Under the pieces are notes generated by a model. That model saw nothing but the letters and a program-made list of their open reading frames with translations, had not been told where the DNA came from and did not search any database. From Dichotomocladium elegans (taxonomy: Eukaryota > Mucoromycota > Mucoromycetes > Mucorales > Lichtheimiaceae), in assembly GCA_025716815.1 (NCBI GenBank), contig JAIXMN010000008.1, forward strand, positions 1,178,001 to 1,242,000: DNA of 64,000 nucleotides, written 5' to 3'. The position numbers and the translations under genes are program-made. This document shows positions 11,601 through 24,200 of this stretch, piece after piece; positions within the stretch are counted from its first letter, which is position 1; each line of letters begins with the position of its first letter.

Positions 11601-14527
11601 CTTTGTAGGTTATCATGGTATCAGTAAACAAGGTCGCAGAAGAACAAGGTTATTGCTACTTCGGTATCGGAGTGCCTTTAATGAAGATCGGATCTCCAAG
11701 AGATTGCTTTGCCCCTGGGGTAATCGATGCATTTATATCAGGTATTCAATGTGTCGTTTATCGATTGGTGACGTAGTCACATTCTTACTGCACCTTCTTC
11801 CATTGTAGATTATCATGGTGGCAGTAAACAAGGTCTATGGACGATCAAGGTTCCGGGTACTTCAAGGTCGACAGTTGACTTAGAGATGCTTGGGTGCGGC
11901 TTGCATTTCTAATGATGCTCCGACCTTGAAGGGGCAGCACGGTGCTAGCGATAGCCGGTGCTAGTTTATATCAAGTATTCAACGTATCGTTTCTCGATTG
12001 GTGCTATAGCCGCATTCTTACTGCATTTTCTTCCTTTGTAGGTTATCATGGTATCAGTAAACAAGGTCGCAGAAGAACAAGGTTATTGCTACTTCGGTAT
12101 CGGAGTGCCTTTAATGAAGATCGGATCTCCAAGAGATTGCTTTGCCCCTGGGGTAATCGATGCATTTATATCAGGTATTCAATGTGTCGTTTCTCGATTG
12201 GTGACGTAGTCACATTCTTACTGCACCTTCTTCCATTGTAGATTATCATGGTGGTAGTAAACAAGGTCCATGGACGATAAAGTTTCCCGGTACTTCAAGG
12301 TCGACAGTTGACTTAGAGATGCTTGGGTGCGGCTTGCATTTCTAATGATGCTCCGACCTTGAAATGGCAGCATGGTGTTTGCGATAGCCGGTGCTAGTTT
12401 ACATCAAGTATTCAACGTATCGTTTCTCGATTGGTGACGTAGTCACATTCTTACTGCACCTTCTTCCATTGTAGATTATCATGGTGGTAGTAAACAAGGT
12501 CTATGGACGATGAAGGTTCCGGGTACTTCAAGGTCGACAGTTGACTTAGAGATGCTTGGGTGCGGCTTGCATTTCTAATGATGCTCCGACCTTGAAATGG
12601 CAGCACGGTGCTTGCGATAGCCGGTGCTAGTTTATATCAAGTATTCAACGTATCGTTTCTCGATTGGTGCTATTGCCGCATTCTTACTGCATCTTCGTCC
12701 TTTGTAGATTATCATGGTGGCAGTAAACAAGGTCGCAGAAGAACAAGGTTATTGCTACTTCGGTATCGGAGTGGGTTTAATGAAGATCGGATCTCCAAGA
12801 GATTGCTTTGCCCCTCGGGATGTCGATGCATTTATATCAGGTATTCAATGTATCGTTCTCGATTGGTGACGTAGTCACATTCTTACTGCACCTTCTTTCA
12901 TTGTAGATTATCATGGTGGTAGTAAACAAGGTCCATGGACGATAAAGTTTCCCGGTACTTCAAGGTCGACAGTTGACTTAGAGATGCTTGGGTGCGGCTT
13001 GCATTTCTAATGATGCTCCGACCTTGAAGGGGCAGCATGGTGTTTGCGATAGCCGGTGCTAGTTTACATCAAGTATTCAACGTATCGTTTTTCGATTGGT
13101 GCTATAGCCGCATTCTTACTGCATCTTCTTCCATTGTAGATTATCATGGTGGCAGTAAACAAGGTCTATGGACGATCAAGGTTCCGGATACTTCAAGGTC
13201 GACAGTTGACTTAGAGTTGCTTGGGTGCGGCTTGCATTTCTAATGATGCTCCGACCTTGAAATGGCAGCACGGTGTTTGCGATAGCCGGTGCTAGTTTAT
13301 ATCAAGTATTCAACGTATCGTTTCTCGATTGGTGCTATATCCGCAATCTTACTGGATCTTCTTCCTTTGTAGATTATCATGCTGGCAGTAAACAAGGGCC
13401 ATGGACGATCAAGGTTCCGGGTACTTCAAGGTCGAGTTGACTTAGAGATGCCTGGTATCGGCTTGCATGTCTAATGATGCTCCGACCTTGAAATGGCAGC
13501 ACGGTGTTTGCGATAGCCGGTGCTAGTTTATATCAAGTATTCAACGTATCGTTTCTCGATTGGTGCTATAGCCGCATTCTTACTGCATCTTCTTCCTTTG
13601 TAGATTATCATGCTGGCAGTAAACAAGGGCCATGGACGATCAAGGTTCCGGGTACTTCAAGGTCGACAGTTGACTTAGAGATGCTTGGGTGCGGCTTGCA
13701 TTTCTAATGATGCTCCGACCTTGAAGGGGCAGCATGGTGTTTGCGATAGCCGGTGCTAGTTTATATCAAGTATTCAACGTATCGTTTCTCGATTGGTGCT
13801 ATTGCCGCATTCTTACTGCATTTTCTTCCTTTGTAGGTTATCATGGTATCAGTAAACAAGGTCGCAGAAGAACTAGGTTATTGCTACTTCGGTATCGGAG
13901 TGGGTTTAATGAAGATCGGATCTCCAAGGGATTGCTTTGCCCCTCGGATAGTCGATGCATTTATATCAGGTATTCAATGTATCGTTCTCGATTGGTGACG
14001 TAGTCACATTCTTACTGCACCTTCTTCCATTGTAGATTATCATGGTTGCAGTAAACAAGGGCCATGGACGATCAAGTTTCCCGGTCCTTCAAGGTCGAGT
14101 TGACTTAGAGATGCCTGGTTGCGGCTTGCATGTCTAATGATGCTCCGACCTTGAAGCCGCAGCACGGTGCTAGCGATAGCCGGTGCTAGTTTACATCAAG
14201 TATTCAACGTATCGTTTTTCGATTGGTGCTATAGCCGCATTCTTACTGCATCTTCTTCCATTGTAGATTATCATGGTGGCAGTAAACAAGGTCTATGGAC
14301 GATCAAGGTTCCGGGTACTTCAAGGTCGACAGTTGACTTAGAGATGCTTGGGTGCGGCTTGCATTTCTAATGATGCTCCGACCTTGAAGTGGCACCACGG
14401 TCCTTGCGATAGCCGGTGCTAGTTTATATCAAGTATTCAACGTATCGTTTCTCGATAGGTGCTATAGCCGCATTCTTACTGCACCTTCTTTCATTGTAGA
14501 TTATCATGGTGGCAGTAAACAAGGTGG
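8683..14527 (+). repeat. tandem array of 233-bp (A) and 432/433-bp (A+B) units with intron-like segments
   Basis: A conserved landmark (GCGATAGCCGGTGCTAG) recurs 19 times: at about 8815, 9048, 9480, 9912, 10145, 10378, 10611, 10844, 11077, 11509, 11942, 12375, 12608, 13040, 13273, 13504, 13737, 14167 and 14400. The spacing is 233 bp (231 once) or 430-433 bp. The longer unit carries an extra segment B (199/200 bp) with CGCAGAAGAACAAGG and GGATCTCCAAGAGATTGC. Each segment ends in a 57/58-bp stretch that starts GTATCG, holds CTTAC about 20 bases before the end, then a pyrimidine tract, and ends TTGTAG. That is a textbook short fungal intron outline. The remaining exon-like parts are 175 bp (A) and 142 bp (B). 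A has stops in all three forward frames; B is open in one. The recurring 67-codon frames read through the intron-like part, start at GTG and lack ATG, so I do not call them genes. Confidence 0.9.
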
Positions 14528-16823
14528 TGTTAATGTGATTGGGAGCATTCTTCAATGTGTCTGCATGTGATCATTTCCGGATCGATTTTATCATAAGTAA
14601 CGGGGACTTGGGCAACTGATTTTCTTTAACAAATCTGTCCTCCTCCTCTCTTGTGCCTTGAACGGTATACAACCCTATCATACCGACTTGTTCCAATCTA
14701 CAATCTTCTAATATTCCGGATCCGCTGTAGATAAAGATACCGGGCTTAACTCAAGCGCCTCGAGAGGAGAGGATATGTGCTTTGGGTGGGACCGTGGTTT
14801 GGCTGCGCCCGCGCAGGTCTCCCACCATGGCTTCGTCGAGGTGCTTTTGTTTTCATCTGCATCCTCCGATGCTTCTGCCGCTGATGTTTTCGTTGGTCCG
14901 CCTTCGTCCCTCCTCGTTCTTTCTTCCGCCAAATGTTACTGCAATGGCACACCCAGATATCTTCAGGGTAAGTTAAAGAGTAAGTGCCTGATATTTTCTG
15001 TTGACTAATGGGTATGCCTCCGGTCTTCTTTATCCATGCGACAAATTTTTGTTTTTATACGACATCGATTATAATTATGTGTAGCATTCTATTTTACTTT
15101 ATATGCGTCATAATTTTCCTCCTTTACGAAATCCATTTTTGAAAATAAAGTAAACAGCATCACTTTTATATATGTACATACAATCATGCAGTATTAGATT
15201 GGATCTCGGATAAAACGAAGAAATAGATTCTATAATTACAGTATGACGAGTGGATGGTCATTGGTCCGCTTTGTGCGCTGTAGAACGTCTCGTCGGTGAA
15301 AGAGGCGGCAAAGCTTATCTTGCAACGTTGTGGTCGTGTTTCTATGGTGGAGTAGGGTGTATATGTTTTATACTTGGATAATATATATATATATTATATA
15401 GATATATATACCAAGTCCATCCTTAAACTATCTTCCATGCTTTATCTGTTATGAATCTTTTTATCAAATACTACACCTTCTGTCCTCCGTAGATTGACCA
15501 GCCGTACCTGTACTTGATGAGCCACGGAGGAGAGGTCAAAAAGGCTAACGGACGACCCGGTGGAACCGCAGTTTGGGTGTCTTGGAGAGGTCCTTTCCTT
15601 CCCTCTTTTTTGGGTGCTGTCTGCTTTTCCCCCGCGCTTATTAGGCGTCGTTTGCCGCTGGACCGCCTTTCACTTGCTTCGGGCTGCTGACAACAGTCTC
15701 GTATAATTTTATGCGACATTATTTTACCTTGTATTTTGGAAGATAAAGTAAAATGAGCATTGCTGGATATTCAGATACATGCTTAACATGTCCAGCGAAG
15801 ATTATCATTTGCAAGAGGGTAAATAATTTTTATTTTCATCTAGCTGTATGTATTAAAAGCGGACAAAAGTTTAGGCCGCTCTTAGTGTCGTTCAGAGAAT
15901 TATTGCCTTCACACGTCCTTTTATGGTCAGCCTGGCAACTGTTACATAGCGTGTGCAGAAAGGCAACTCTCCTGACAGATATCCTTTAACCTATTAAATA
16001 AAGACAGTACGTACCCAATGAACTTTGTCCTATTAAACAAAATGATTGCCTGTGGCGTAGCCATATTTTTGTACATGCCAGGTCTTCGCCGCTACGTAAA
16101 TATCAAAATTTTGCTGTAAAGAATTAGTGCAATCAGATAGGTCATTTAAACTGGGTTGCAAAGCGCAACCATGACGTTGTTCCCACATTTCTCTCACTTG
16201 ACCTGTATACCAAATCCGTAAAATAAAACCGACAAAAGCGATGCTCTTTCTATCGGGCAGAGCACACGAGCAAAGGAAAAAAACAAGAACTGGATTAGTA
16301 GACTTTGTCGATAGGGCAGCTTACAAAGAATGGTTATAGTGATGTCGAACCGCTACACCTATAGTACATGTAGCATGTTATCGTTTTGGCTCACGCGGAC
16401 ACACCTTCGGTCACGCAACATCTTATTTTTTGTCTGTCTGACTCTGGACCGTCAAAGAAGGCACACTTGGGAGGAACGAGGGGGGGAAAAGGGTCTTGTG
16501 TGACTAGCAGGGTGTGACTAGCCGGGTAAAACAGATCGAATAAAGACTAGGTCTCGTTCTTTTTTTTTTTCAACTGTGTATGTGTGCGTGCATGTGTGTG
16601 CACGTTTTTTCAGGGAACAACGTGGGGTCCCTTGAAGAGGAAGGACATTCTTACCTAATCAATTGACTGGACCAATGAGAGAGGACGGTGACGAACCCTG
16701 TACTTATGTAATAGGAAGGGGCCGACTATTTAATTTTGGCGAGCGCACCCTTTTTTTTTCTTTTTCTTCTCTTCTTCATATTTATTTTCGCACACTCGCA
16801 CTCGCCATCTTATTTGTTTCCTA
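14528..16823. other. intergenic region between the tandem array and the nagA gene
   Basis: No gene can be supported. Open frames around 14708-15008 (both strands) and 15471-15719 (minus) have no recognisable domain. Composition varies from a GC-richer patch at 14750-14930 to AT-rich sequence at 15050-15250. An AT-rich inverted repeat lies at 15371-15417. The right part, 16200-16820, has a polyT run (about 16560) and a TATTTAATTTT box near 16728. A long CT-rich tract (about 16750-16790) sits just before the nagA start, which suits a fungal promoter. Confidence 0.4.
15371..15417. repeat. AT-rich inverted repeat
   Basis: ACTTGG at 15372 and CCAAGT at 15411 form the outer arms of a near-palindrome whose interior is almost entirely alternating A and T (TATATATATAT runs). 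The whole could form a hairpin or cruciform of about 20 bp per arm with imperfections. It sits in non-coding sequence. It may be only an (AT)n microsatellite with matching flanks. Confidence 0.6.
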
Positions 16824-18389
16824 ATGCCCTCCGTCAAAGATACCTCTTCACCAATCTATAAGATTGTAAACGCAAAGCTTCTGCTGAACCACAAGATTGT
16901 CGAGGGATCCTATCTTTGGTTTCAGAACGGCAAGATTATCCATCCGCAAAATCTTTTCTTCGACCTTCACCGAGAAGCAGACGAGATCATTGATGCCAAG
17001 GGCATGTTGGTGGTCCCGGGCTTCATTGATACGCAGATAAACGGTGCGTACGGGATTGACTTTGCTGATTATGAGAAAACAGACGAGGAGATCCGGAAAG
17101 ATATCGACACAGTGGCAAGAGGTCTATTACAATACGGCTGCACTGCTTTCTGCCCTACGGTGGTTAGTTCAGAACGATCAGTGTATTCCAAGGTATTCTT
17201 TTCTCTTTTTTTTGGGCAAAAGAAAGTGTTTCGAAAGCCCAAAAATTGAATGACTGGTTTGTTTCAGGTGCTTCCACTCTTGAATCCCCGCAAGGGTTCA
17301 GCGACATGCGGAGCCGAAATCTTGGGTGCACATGTGGAAGGACCCTTCATCTCCCCGGAGAAAAAGGGTGCACATAAAATCCAAGTCCTCCGCCAGGCTG
17401 AGCGCGGAATTGTGGATTTCGACGAGACATACGGCTCTGAACTCAAGAAAGGTGCAGAGGCTGTTGCGATCATCACGCTTGCACCTGAACTCGCCGGTAT
17501 CAAGGAAGCCATCCCAGAACTGAGAAGCCGAGGCATCACTGTTGCCCTGGGTCACTCTGCATGCAGTATCGCTGATGCCGAACAGGCCGTTGAGAAGGGT
17601 GCAACGAGCATCACTCATCTGTTTAATGCGATGCAAACCGTAGGTATCTTCTCTAGTACTGGATCAGGGCAGGATGAAAAGAATATGGAATTACATCTTT
17701 TTTAATCCTTCATTAGTTCCATCATCGTGACCCTGGTCTCATTGGTGTCCTCGGTGCGCATGACCTACCTATCCCATCTTCCGCTCAAGGCCATCCCGCG
17801 CCCTCCAACACATCTCCTTGCCGTACAAAGCCGGACCCGCGACCTTTCTATGGTCTTATCTGTGACGGTGTTCATGTACACCCTAATTCAGTCCGTATCG
17901 CTAACTACACACACCCACGTGGTGCTGTCCTTGTTACAGTAAGCAATTGCCCACCCTCAAGCCCGCAGCGCCACCTTCAACTAAAAAAATTATGGAATTT
18001 ACTAATATGTTCAATTCAACCTCCGAAAAACAAAAACGGGTCATTAGGACGCCCTATCTGCCATGGGACTGCCCCAGGGCACCTATTCGCTCGGCGGTCG
18101 TGACGTAGTTGTTGATCACAACGGCGCAGCTTACATCAAGGGTACCTCGACCTTGGCGGGCAGTACACTTACTATGGATGCCTGTGTCCGCAACTTCCAG
18201 AAGTTTACCAACTGCACCGTCGTCGAGGCTATCGAGGCTGCAACTCTTCACCCAGCACAGCTTCTGGGTATCACCGACTCAAAAGGCACTCTCAATGTTG
18301 GCGGGGATGCTGACCTGGTCTTTCTCGATGATGATCTCATGGTTAAGCGCGTCTTTGTAGGTGGTGAAGAGGTCACGCTGAAAAAGTGA
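16824..18389 (+). CDS. nagA: N-acetylglucosamine-6-phosphate deacetylase
   Basis: Four exons (16824-17192, 17268-17639, 17717-17938, 18048-18389) join in frame to a 434-residue protein, the usual family size. The family hydrolyses GlcNAc-6-phosphate to glucosamine-6-phosphate and acetate in the cytosol. It feeds amino sugars from chitin turnover into glycolysis or back to UDP-GlcNAc. Visible motifs are VVPGFIDTQINGAYGIDF (amidohydrolase start), GAHVEGPFISPEKKGAH (metal-binding Glu), VALGHSACS and THLFNAMQTFHHRDPGLIG (metal-binding His residues), ICDGVHVHPNSVRIA, and TDALSAMGLPQG with the catalytic Asp in exon 4. All introns are GT-AG. The start is the first ATG after a CT-rich leader. The next gene (SUR7-like) is convergent. 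The identification is firm. Confidence 0.95.
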
Positions 18390-18953
18390 AAGAAGAAAGA
18401 AAGGAAGAAAGAAGAGAGAGCCATTTGGCTTCAATCATTGCGTTACATTTCTTTACCCATATCCATCTTTACCCCATCATGCATTATGAAAAAGAGAAAA
18501 GAGAGAAAAAGAAAGAAAAGGGAAATATACAATTCTCACGCATTCGACACACATTATTCACAATTCCCTTTTTTATCCAAGCTTTATATTACCGTCTCAA
18601 AAAAAGACGAGATCGTTCTGTCAACTCAGTTTGCTATTTTTGGGTGCCGTGTGCCGTGCACATGATGCTGTTCATCTATCCCAATGGTAGATTTGTTGGT
18701 GTACAGGACTTTATATGACCCTAATTAAATGGATAATTGCTACCCCGTCCAGGTATAGAAAAGCTTAACGAAAAAAAAAGCCTGATTGGGGTTCTGCAGG
18801 AAGAGAGGCCTTGGCGACAAGAAACGCACATGTAATGTGTTTGGCTACAAAGTGACTAGATTATTATTAAACAAGGTTACAGTATGCTACAGATTCAAGG
18901 AATTAATATGGGAAAATAGACAATTGACAGGTCAAATAAAGCCGTGTCTTTTT
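18390..18953. other. intergenic region between convergent genes
   Basis: This is the 3' flank shared by the nagA and SUR7-like genes. It is A-rich just after the nagA stop (AAAGAAGAAAGAAAGGAAG) and again near 18490-18520, with T-rich sequence later. Both would suit 3' untranslated regions and polyadenylation on opposite strands. The two open frames in the region are compositionally biased and I do not support them as genes. Confidence 0.4.
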
Positions 18954-19720
18954 TTAATATTTGAATGCCTCTGGTGCAGCGCGTCTGCGCGAGCCGGAAT
19001 GAGCCTGCCACATATACCAAACTGTGGCGAGCGCCGATGCAATAAAAGAGCCCAAAATGAGCCAGGGACTCGGTCCAAAGCTAGCAGATGCACCGGCGTG
19101 CTCCGCACCGCTCTTAAATTTCCCGACCGCGACGACGACCATGATGAATACAATAAGATAGGCGCCGGTGGCCACGAGCGACGCAGCAGCGAGGAACAAG
19201 TTTGGAAGCTTGCGGAAGAAGGTGAACAGGGCCACGATGAGAGCACCGCCCATTGCGAGGCAGGCGAGGATGAAGAGGACAAAGATGGCCATGTAGATCG
19301 TCTTGGGAAGGTTCACGCTGACTGCAACCGGGATTCCTTCAGCTTGGGCTAATATCGAAATACATGATAAGCGTCTCTCAAATAGACATATATGTACCCA
19401 AGGATGATGTTATGCCTACGCCAGTTTACAGGAACCGTCGGTGTGCTGCATTCCTTGACAACATTGTTTGTACCGTAGCAACTTCCCCTGTTGCAGATCA
19501 CATAATTTAATATTACTGCGCGTTGCCGGGGAATTCTTCCTCCCTCTTTCGCTTTTTACCACAAGCCGATGCGAACGAATTTGTCTCCTGCTTTGAGACT
19601 GACCCAATAGAGGCTGTTGAGGACTGGCTGATTTCCAGCCCCACTGACGAGCACGAAGATCTCGAACAAAACTGCGACAAACGTGAAGAATGTAGCCACA
19701 ATCTCGCCTCTGGTAATCAT
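18954..19720 (-). CDS. SUR7/PalI-like four-helix membrane protein
   Basis: Three exons (19720-19560, 19487-19420, 19348-18954) join in frame to 207 residues. Exon 1 opens with MITRGEIVATFFTFVAVLFEIFV (first membrane helix). The loop that follows holds the family-type GLW-G-x-C pattern (GLWGSCYGTNN, formed across the first splice) and a second Cys (KECSTPTVPVNW). Exon 3 gives three further helices (IYMAIFVLFILACLAMGGAL, LVATGAYLIVFIMVVVAVG, WLILGSFIASALATVWYMW). That topology and the W-x-x-C loop are typical of SUR7/PalI proteins, which sit in the plasma membrane in eisosome-type domains or act in pH sensing. The assignment to this broad family is good; a specific function cannot be given. The second intron (GTAGGC...TTAG, 71 bp) was chosen because it alone keeps frame. 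Confidence 0.75.
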
Positions 19721-21291
19721 GTTGTTTTATCTGTATGAAGAAGAGGATTGAGACAGAGAAAGAGAGAGAGAGAAAGAAAGAGAAAGAAGGGAAAGCAAAA
19801 TTAAAGCGCGCGTGTGTGTGTGTGTGTATGTGTGCCCTTGTTTGATTTTTTTGACTTTATACTTTTATTTGTACCACATGGGTTCCCCCCCACAAATCCA
19901 CTATCTGAGTTGCTACTTTGCCCAACATCTCTATGCGAAAATCATGCTACTGTATGCCCTCGGGAGAGGTTACACCGCACTAAATAACAAAGAAAAGAAT
20001 CAAATATCATGTACGACGCTCTAGACAAGTCGATATGTGTCCATGTGTGTCTGTATGTAGCACTTCTCCCCTTCGATGGTTCAAAAAGAGATGTTCTACC
20101 TCGCTCGCTCTTTCTACCATACCTATCCTTCACATGCATTTCTCTTCTAATGCTGCTGGTGCCGATTCAATCGGCAAATGCAAAAAAAAAAAAGATGGCA
20201 GCCGACTTCTCTTTTTGCGCCTAGCTCATGAGAACTGGCGCCTATGCATCTCGTTGAAAAGCGGGGGAAAAAAGGTGGAGACGTACAGACATTATATGCC
20301 AGCTCTCAGCGCACCCAGTTATTATTTTGTCATATCCTTGGCCAAAAGAAAAGGAAATACCAGGCGCTGGCTTCCCCCCATCTTAATGGTACATCTCACT
20401 TGTTGTCGACGTTCATAATACATTTGGTAGAAGAAATACATTTCTGGTTCACGTCAAGTACTCTTGTGTACGTTGAAGTTGCTTTTTTTGGTTATGACAG
20501 CCGATTAGGAAGGAGAGAAAGAAAGAAAAAACAGATCACCTAATGAATAACACAAAGGTATGGGCAAAGATCCGGCGCTGGACAGTTCTGTACCATAGTA
20601 ATGTAAGTGCACTAATCATAACACCGTTATATTCAGAAGGTGGAGTATCCTTGGGACAATGACATGTGGAAACTTTTTGCGCTACGAATGATGACTATAT
20701 CTTTCACTACTTAAAGCATTTGATGGATGTTCCCAACACTTCGACTGGGAAGAATATCTGCAGTAATAAGTTTTTGCGATCGTCCTGCTTCGCCAATAGG
20801 ACGGTTGCGACGCGACCATTGAGGCATTAGCTTAATGCGACACGAATACTTGAAGAGCTGAAGAGCTCCGATTCCAAACAGCTGTAATGATTTGTCACAA
20901 CATTTTCAGGAACATTTTTATATAAAGGACGTGGCAAAGTGGTACGGAAATCCACCGCCCATCATCCCTTACCTTATAATCGATCACAGAACAAGTTCGA
21001 ATAGCCGAAGCCCTTAATGGCGCTTCTGAAGTGCTTTGGATGTTACCAATAAATAGCAAAACTCGCGAGAGAAAGAGAGAGAAACGAGTTCCTGGCAAGA
21101 TGAGCTATATCCGTTCGACTGCGAGACGATCGAATCTCTCAGCAGGCGGAGTGTGTACATAGAGTCTGTTCATTGGACAACCCAGAAACCCCAGGCACCC
21201 GCCTGCAAACGGGTCCGAAAAAAGAGGCGGGTGGACGGAGAAATGAGCTCTTGAAAGCTTCTGTGGTTGAGCTTGTACACCTATTTATGCG
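19721..21291. other. intergenic region upstream of two divergent genes
   Basis: This stretch of about 1.57 kb lies between the start of the SUR7-like gene (minus) and the start of TRAPPC10 (plus), so it should carry both promoters. It includes a (GT)n microsatellite at 19806-19834, purine-rich GA tracts at about 19745-19795, and polyA (about 20183). Several short open frames (for example around 20010-20540) are low in complexity and lack recognisable motifs. I see no RNA gene. Confidence 0.4.
19806..19834. repeat. (GT)n microsatellite
   Basis: A GCGCGC leader is followed by an almost pure GT run with one TA interruption, about 29 bases. It lies just upstream of the SUR7-like gene start (19720) and is probably part of that promoter or leader region. 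Confidence 0.9.
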
Positions 21292-24200
21292 ATGAGCGGT
21301 AGAAAGGTTACTGTAACTTGTGAGTGCATCCCACGTGTTCATCTGATACATGCAACACCATCGAACGTTTTCTTTTTCCATTTGCAACTAAAATCCTGTC
21401 CATGACTAGACTGCGATGAATTCGGCGTCTGGCCCCTGGTCGCGGACGACCTTTCATCTCGGCTTCCACTCAAGAATCTGCACTGGCGCCCTTCCAGTCA
21501 GCGACACGAGCGATTTATTCCCTCCCTCGAAGTAGATTTGCAACGATTTAACTTTGAACAAGTGCCACAGCCGTTGCTAGCAACACATACGACATATCTC
21601 AATCTCTATTTTGTTAATTGCGAAGTATGGACCTGCCCACAAAAAGGGCAATCCTTCACTTTTTCCACAACACTAAACTCAAGACGACGGCGGATGATAT
21701 ATATGTAGGATAACGACGCGTATAAGAACCGAGTCAAGAAACAAATCAAAGCATGGGTAGATGTATCGATGGCAAAAAAGAACCAAGAGTGGTTGATCGT
21801 CTATGTGGCTGGCCAAGACACGAAGCGAAGTAACAACTACTTGGGTCTCAAGACGACCGTCTTTGACAAGATCCGTGCAGATTTCAATCAGGGCAAGCGC
21901 GATAGGTAATTGGACAGAGACGAGAAAGAGCTCCCAAGCCGTTGGTCTGCTCGCTTGCTCTCACACACCATTGTTTGGTGCTAGATGCGCTTACATTCGG
22001 ATCCACGATCCCGAGGGATTAAACTCGGAACTTTGGCTGGACTTCATGGAGAAGATGAAGGAGTTCATTTTGCTGGGTTTCGACATGCATGTCCTGCAGA
22101 TAGAGGAAGATACACGTCGCCTGGATATGCAGCGACATATGCCCGGCTGGAATTATTGCACCTTTTTTATATTGAAGGTTACTTGACCATCGCAGAAATA
22201 TGCCATGTTGGAAGCATTCTATTTACCACACGAATTAGGAGGGGCTGGCTCAAGCATTTGAAATCATGACCCTATATGAAGATGCACTAATCCAATACGA
22301 CGAATTGGAGGCATCGTTTTTTCAAGTTTTACGAGGTAGATAGCTTTACGGCTGCGTTCGCTTATCGATGTTCTTATACGCCTGATGTACAACAGATAAG
22401 GCTCTTGCCTGGTTTGGCCACTTTGGCGCGACCGATAGCGGCGACGACAGCGACAATATCCTTGACTTTAAGCGGAAAGATTACCGTGATCTGATCAACA
22501 AGAACGTGATTTCCGTGTTTGATTTCCGATGCTATCTCTTTGCTCGACAGTCCCGCATGCTACTCAAGCTGCACCGAATCATCGAAACATGCCAACGCGG
22601 CCAGTTTTTTATCAGCAGCTTTATTCCTTCTATTCGAGAGAACGAGGTCTTCTTTTTTTTAGATGTGGGGAAACCCGCGGTGGAAGGCACTGACTCTAAC
22701 GGACCATTTTTATTTCGATGGTTAGGATCTCCTGGTCGACAACTTTGTCGAGTCTTGGGTCTTTTCCGCCTGTATGAATATAGTCAATGAATGCGAGCCA
22801 CTCTCTGTCAATCTCGCAGCGAACGACCCCAACTTCATCGTCCCCTTCAATGCTGTCAAGGCAGATCTTCTCTTGACTGCTCGTAAACAGGTGAAGTGCT
22901 TGCATGAAAAAAGTAAACACATCCGCGTTGGAACTCACTCTGTGCGCGCATGATAGCTCGACAAGCTAGGTGTGAAATACCATCATCTGCCAGACACCGC
23001 GCCCTTTTCTATCTATATCGACACTATGCTACCCAAACAGCCTAAATCCGGCATCGCGAGAGGTAATATGACCAACCAAAAGCTCCTTGAAGCCATTGAT
23101 TCCGTTGATGCCTTTGACAAGATGTACATGGTCCGTTGAATTTTTTTGTCGTGATCGCGTGAGTCATTTGACTGACAAAAAAGGATGTACCTGACAGGCT
23201 CTAAGTGCGCGGGCCATTAAAAGCTACGATGCCAGTCATCGGCCACGAGCAGCAGTAACTGTTCACGGTGACATTGCTGGCCTTAAATAGTAAGCGATAC
23301 GGCATTTCGACTTTTTGTGCCCGAGTATATCTGATTATTCTCTGGCTTCTTTCTATGCAGCGTACGCGATAAACTCGATGAAGCTGTTCGTATCTATGAA
23401 TCCGTCATCTGGCGCTATGGGGAGCAGGGCTGGGGCTCTATCGAGAACAGCCTCCTAGTAAAATGTGCGGACGCTCAGCTCCGTCTTGGAAAAATCGATC
23501 AATATATCGAGTCACTGTTGACGCTTCTGAAGAATGCTAGCTGGCTTTCTGTGGATGAAGCAATGCGGTACACAGAGGAGTTGCTTTCCAACGTTCTAAA
23601 GTTAGATACCGGTAACGAGCTGTCTAAACCCGAGGAGATGAAGAAAATTACCTAATCCATGTCCATAGATCTTCATCGAATCTTTGAACCCATGTTTTCG
23701 ATATCTGTGGTGGCGATTATCGATGATGAATCGGCGGTGGAAAGCAGCAGCGTCGAAATTTGCATCGAGAATAACCTTCCCAAGGTGAGTAGCCTCGTTA
23801 AGAATTTGCTTTTCATGGAAACAAAACGAGCATTCTTATGGCTATCATAGAGCCTCCACTCAGACCGCCTTCTCTTACGACTTGTTGGCAATGACCCCGA
23901 GCAAGTTTGGTTCACCAAAGACGACATTAACTTGGAGCCTGGAAAGAATAAAGTGTACCTTACCAGCAAGGTAAATAATGAAGGGCCTGAGATATCACAG
24001 CTTTTTTTCTTGTTCAGAAAAACTTATCCCCTGTGCCTTTGTTTCATATTCTAAGACATCTACCTCGGGCAATTATGTTGTGGAAGAATGCGAAATGCAT
24101 ATTGGAAAGCTGGTCTTTTCACACAACTTTATGCGTGACGGACAAAAGAAGCGGATCATGCGTCTTAATCATGATACAAAGCGCCTCAGGGCAACTGTTG

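Noticed and set aside
8815..14370. Nineteen-unit array read as a family of about twelve 67-residue proteins (and 88-99-residue variants)
   Set aside because: The frames begin at GTG rather than ATG, run straight through a segment with strong intron signals, and exist because the repeats are nearly identical. Conservation here reflects homogenisation, not shown selection.
8683..14527. CRISPR-like array
   Set aside because: The repeated units are contiguous without unique spacers, far too long, and the context is eukaryotic.
20010..20543. Plus-strand protein genes in the SUR7-TRAPPC10 gap
   Set aside because: Overlapping frames are Lys-, Ser- and Leu-rich with homopolymer runs, without domain motifs or splice logic.
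23638..23700. Premature stop (TAA at 23653) in TRAPPC10
   Set aside because: A 57-bp GTAACG...CCTAATCC...CATAG intron covers it and joins KLDT to DLHRIFEP in frame, so no break is needed.
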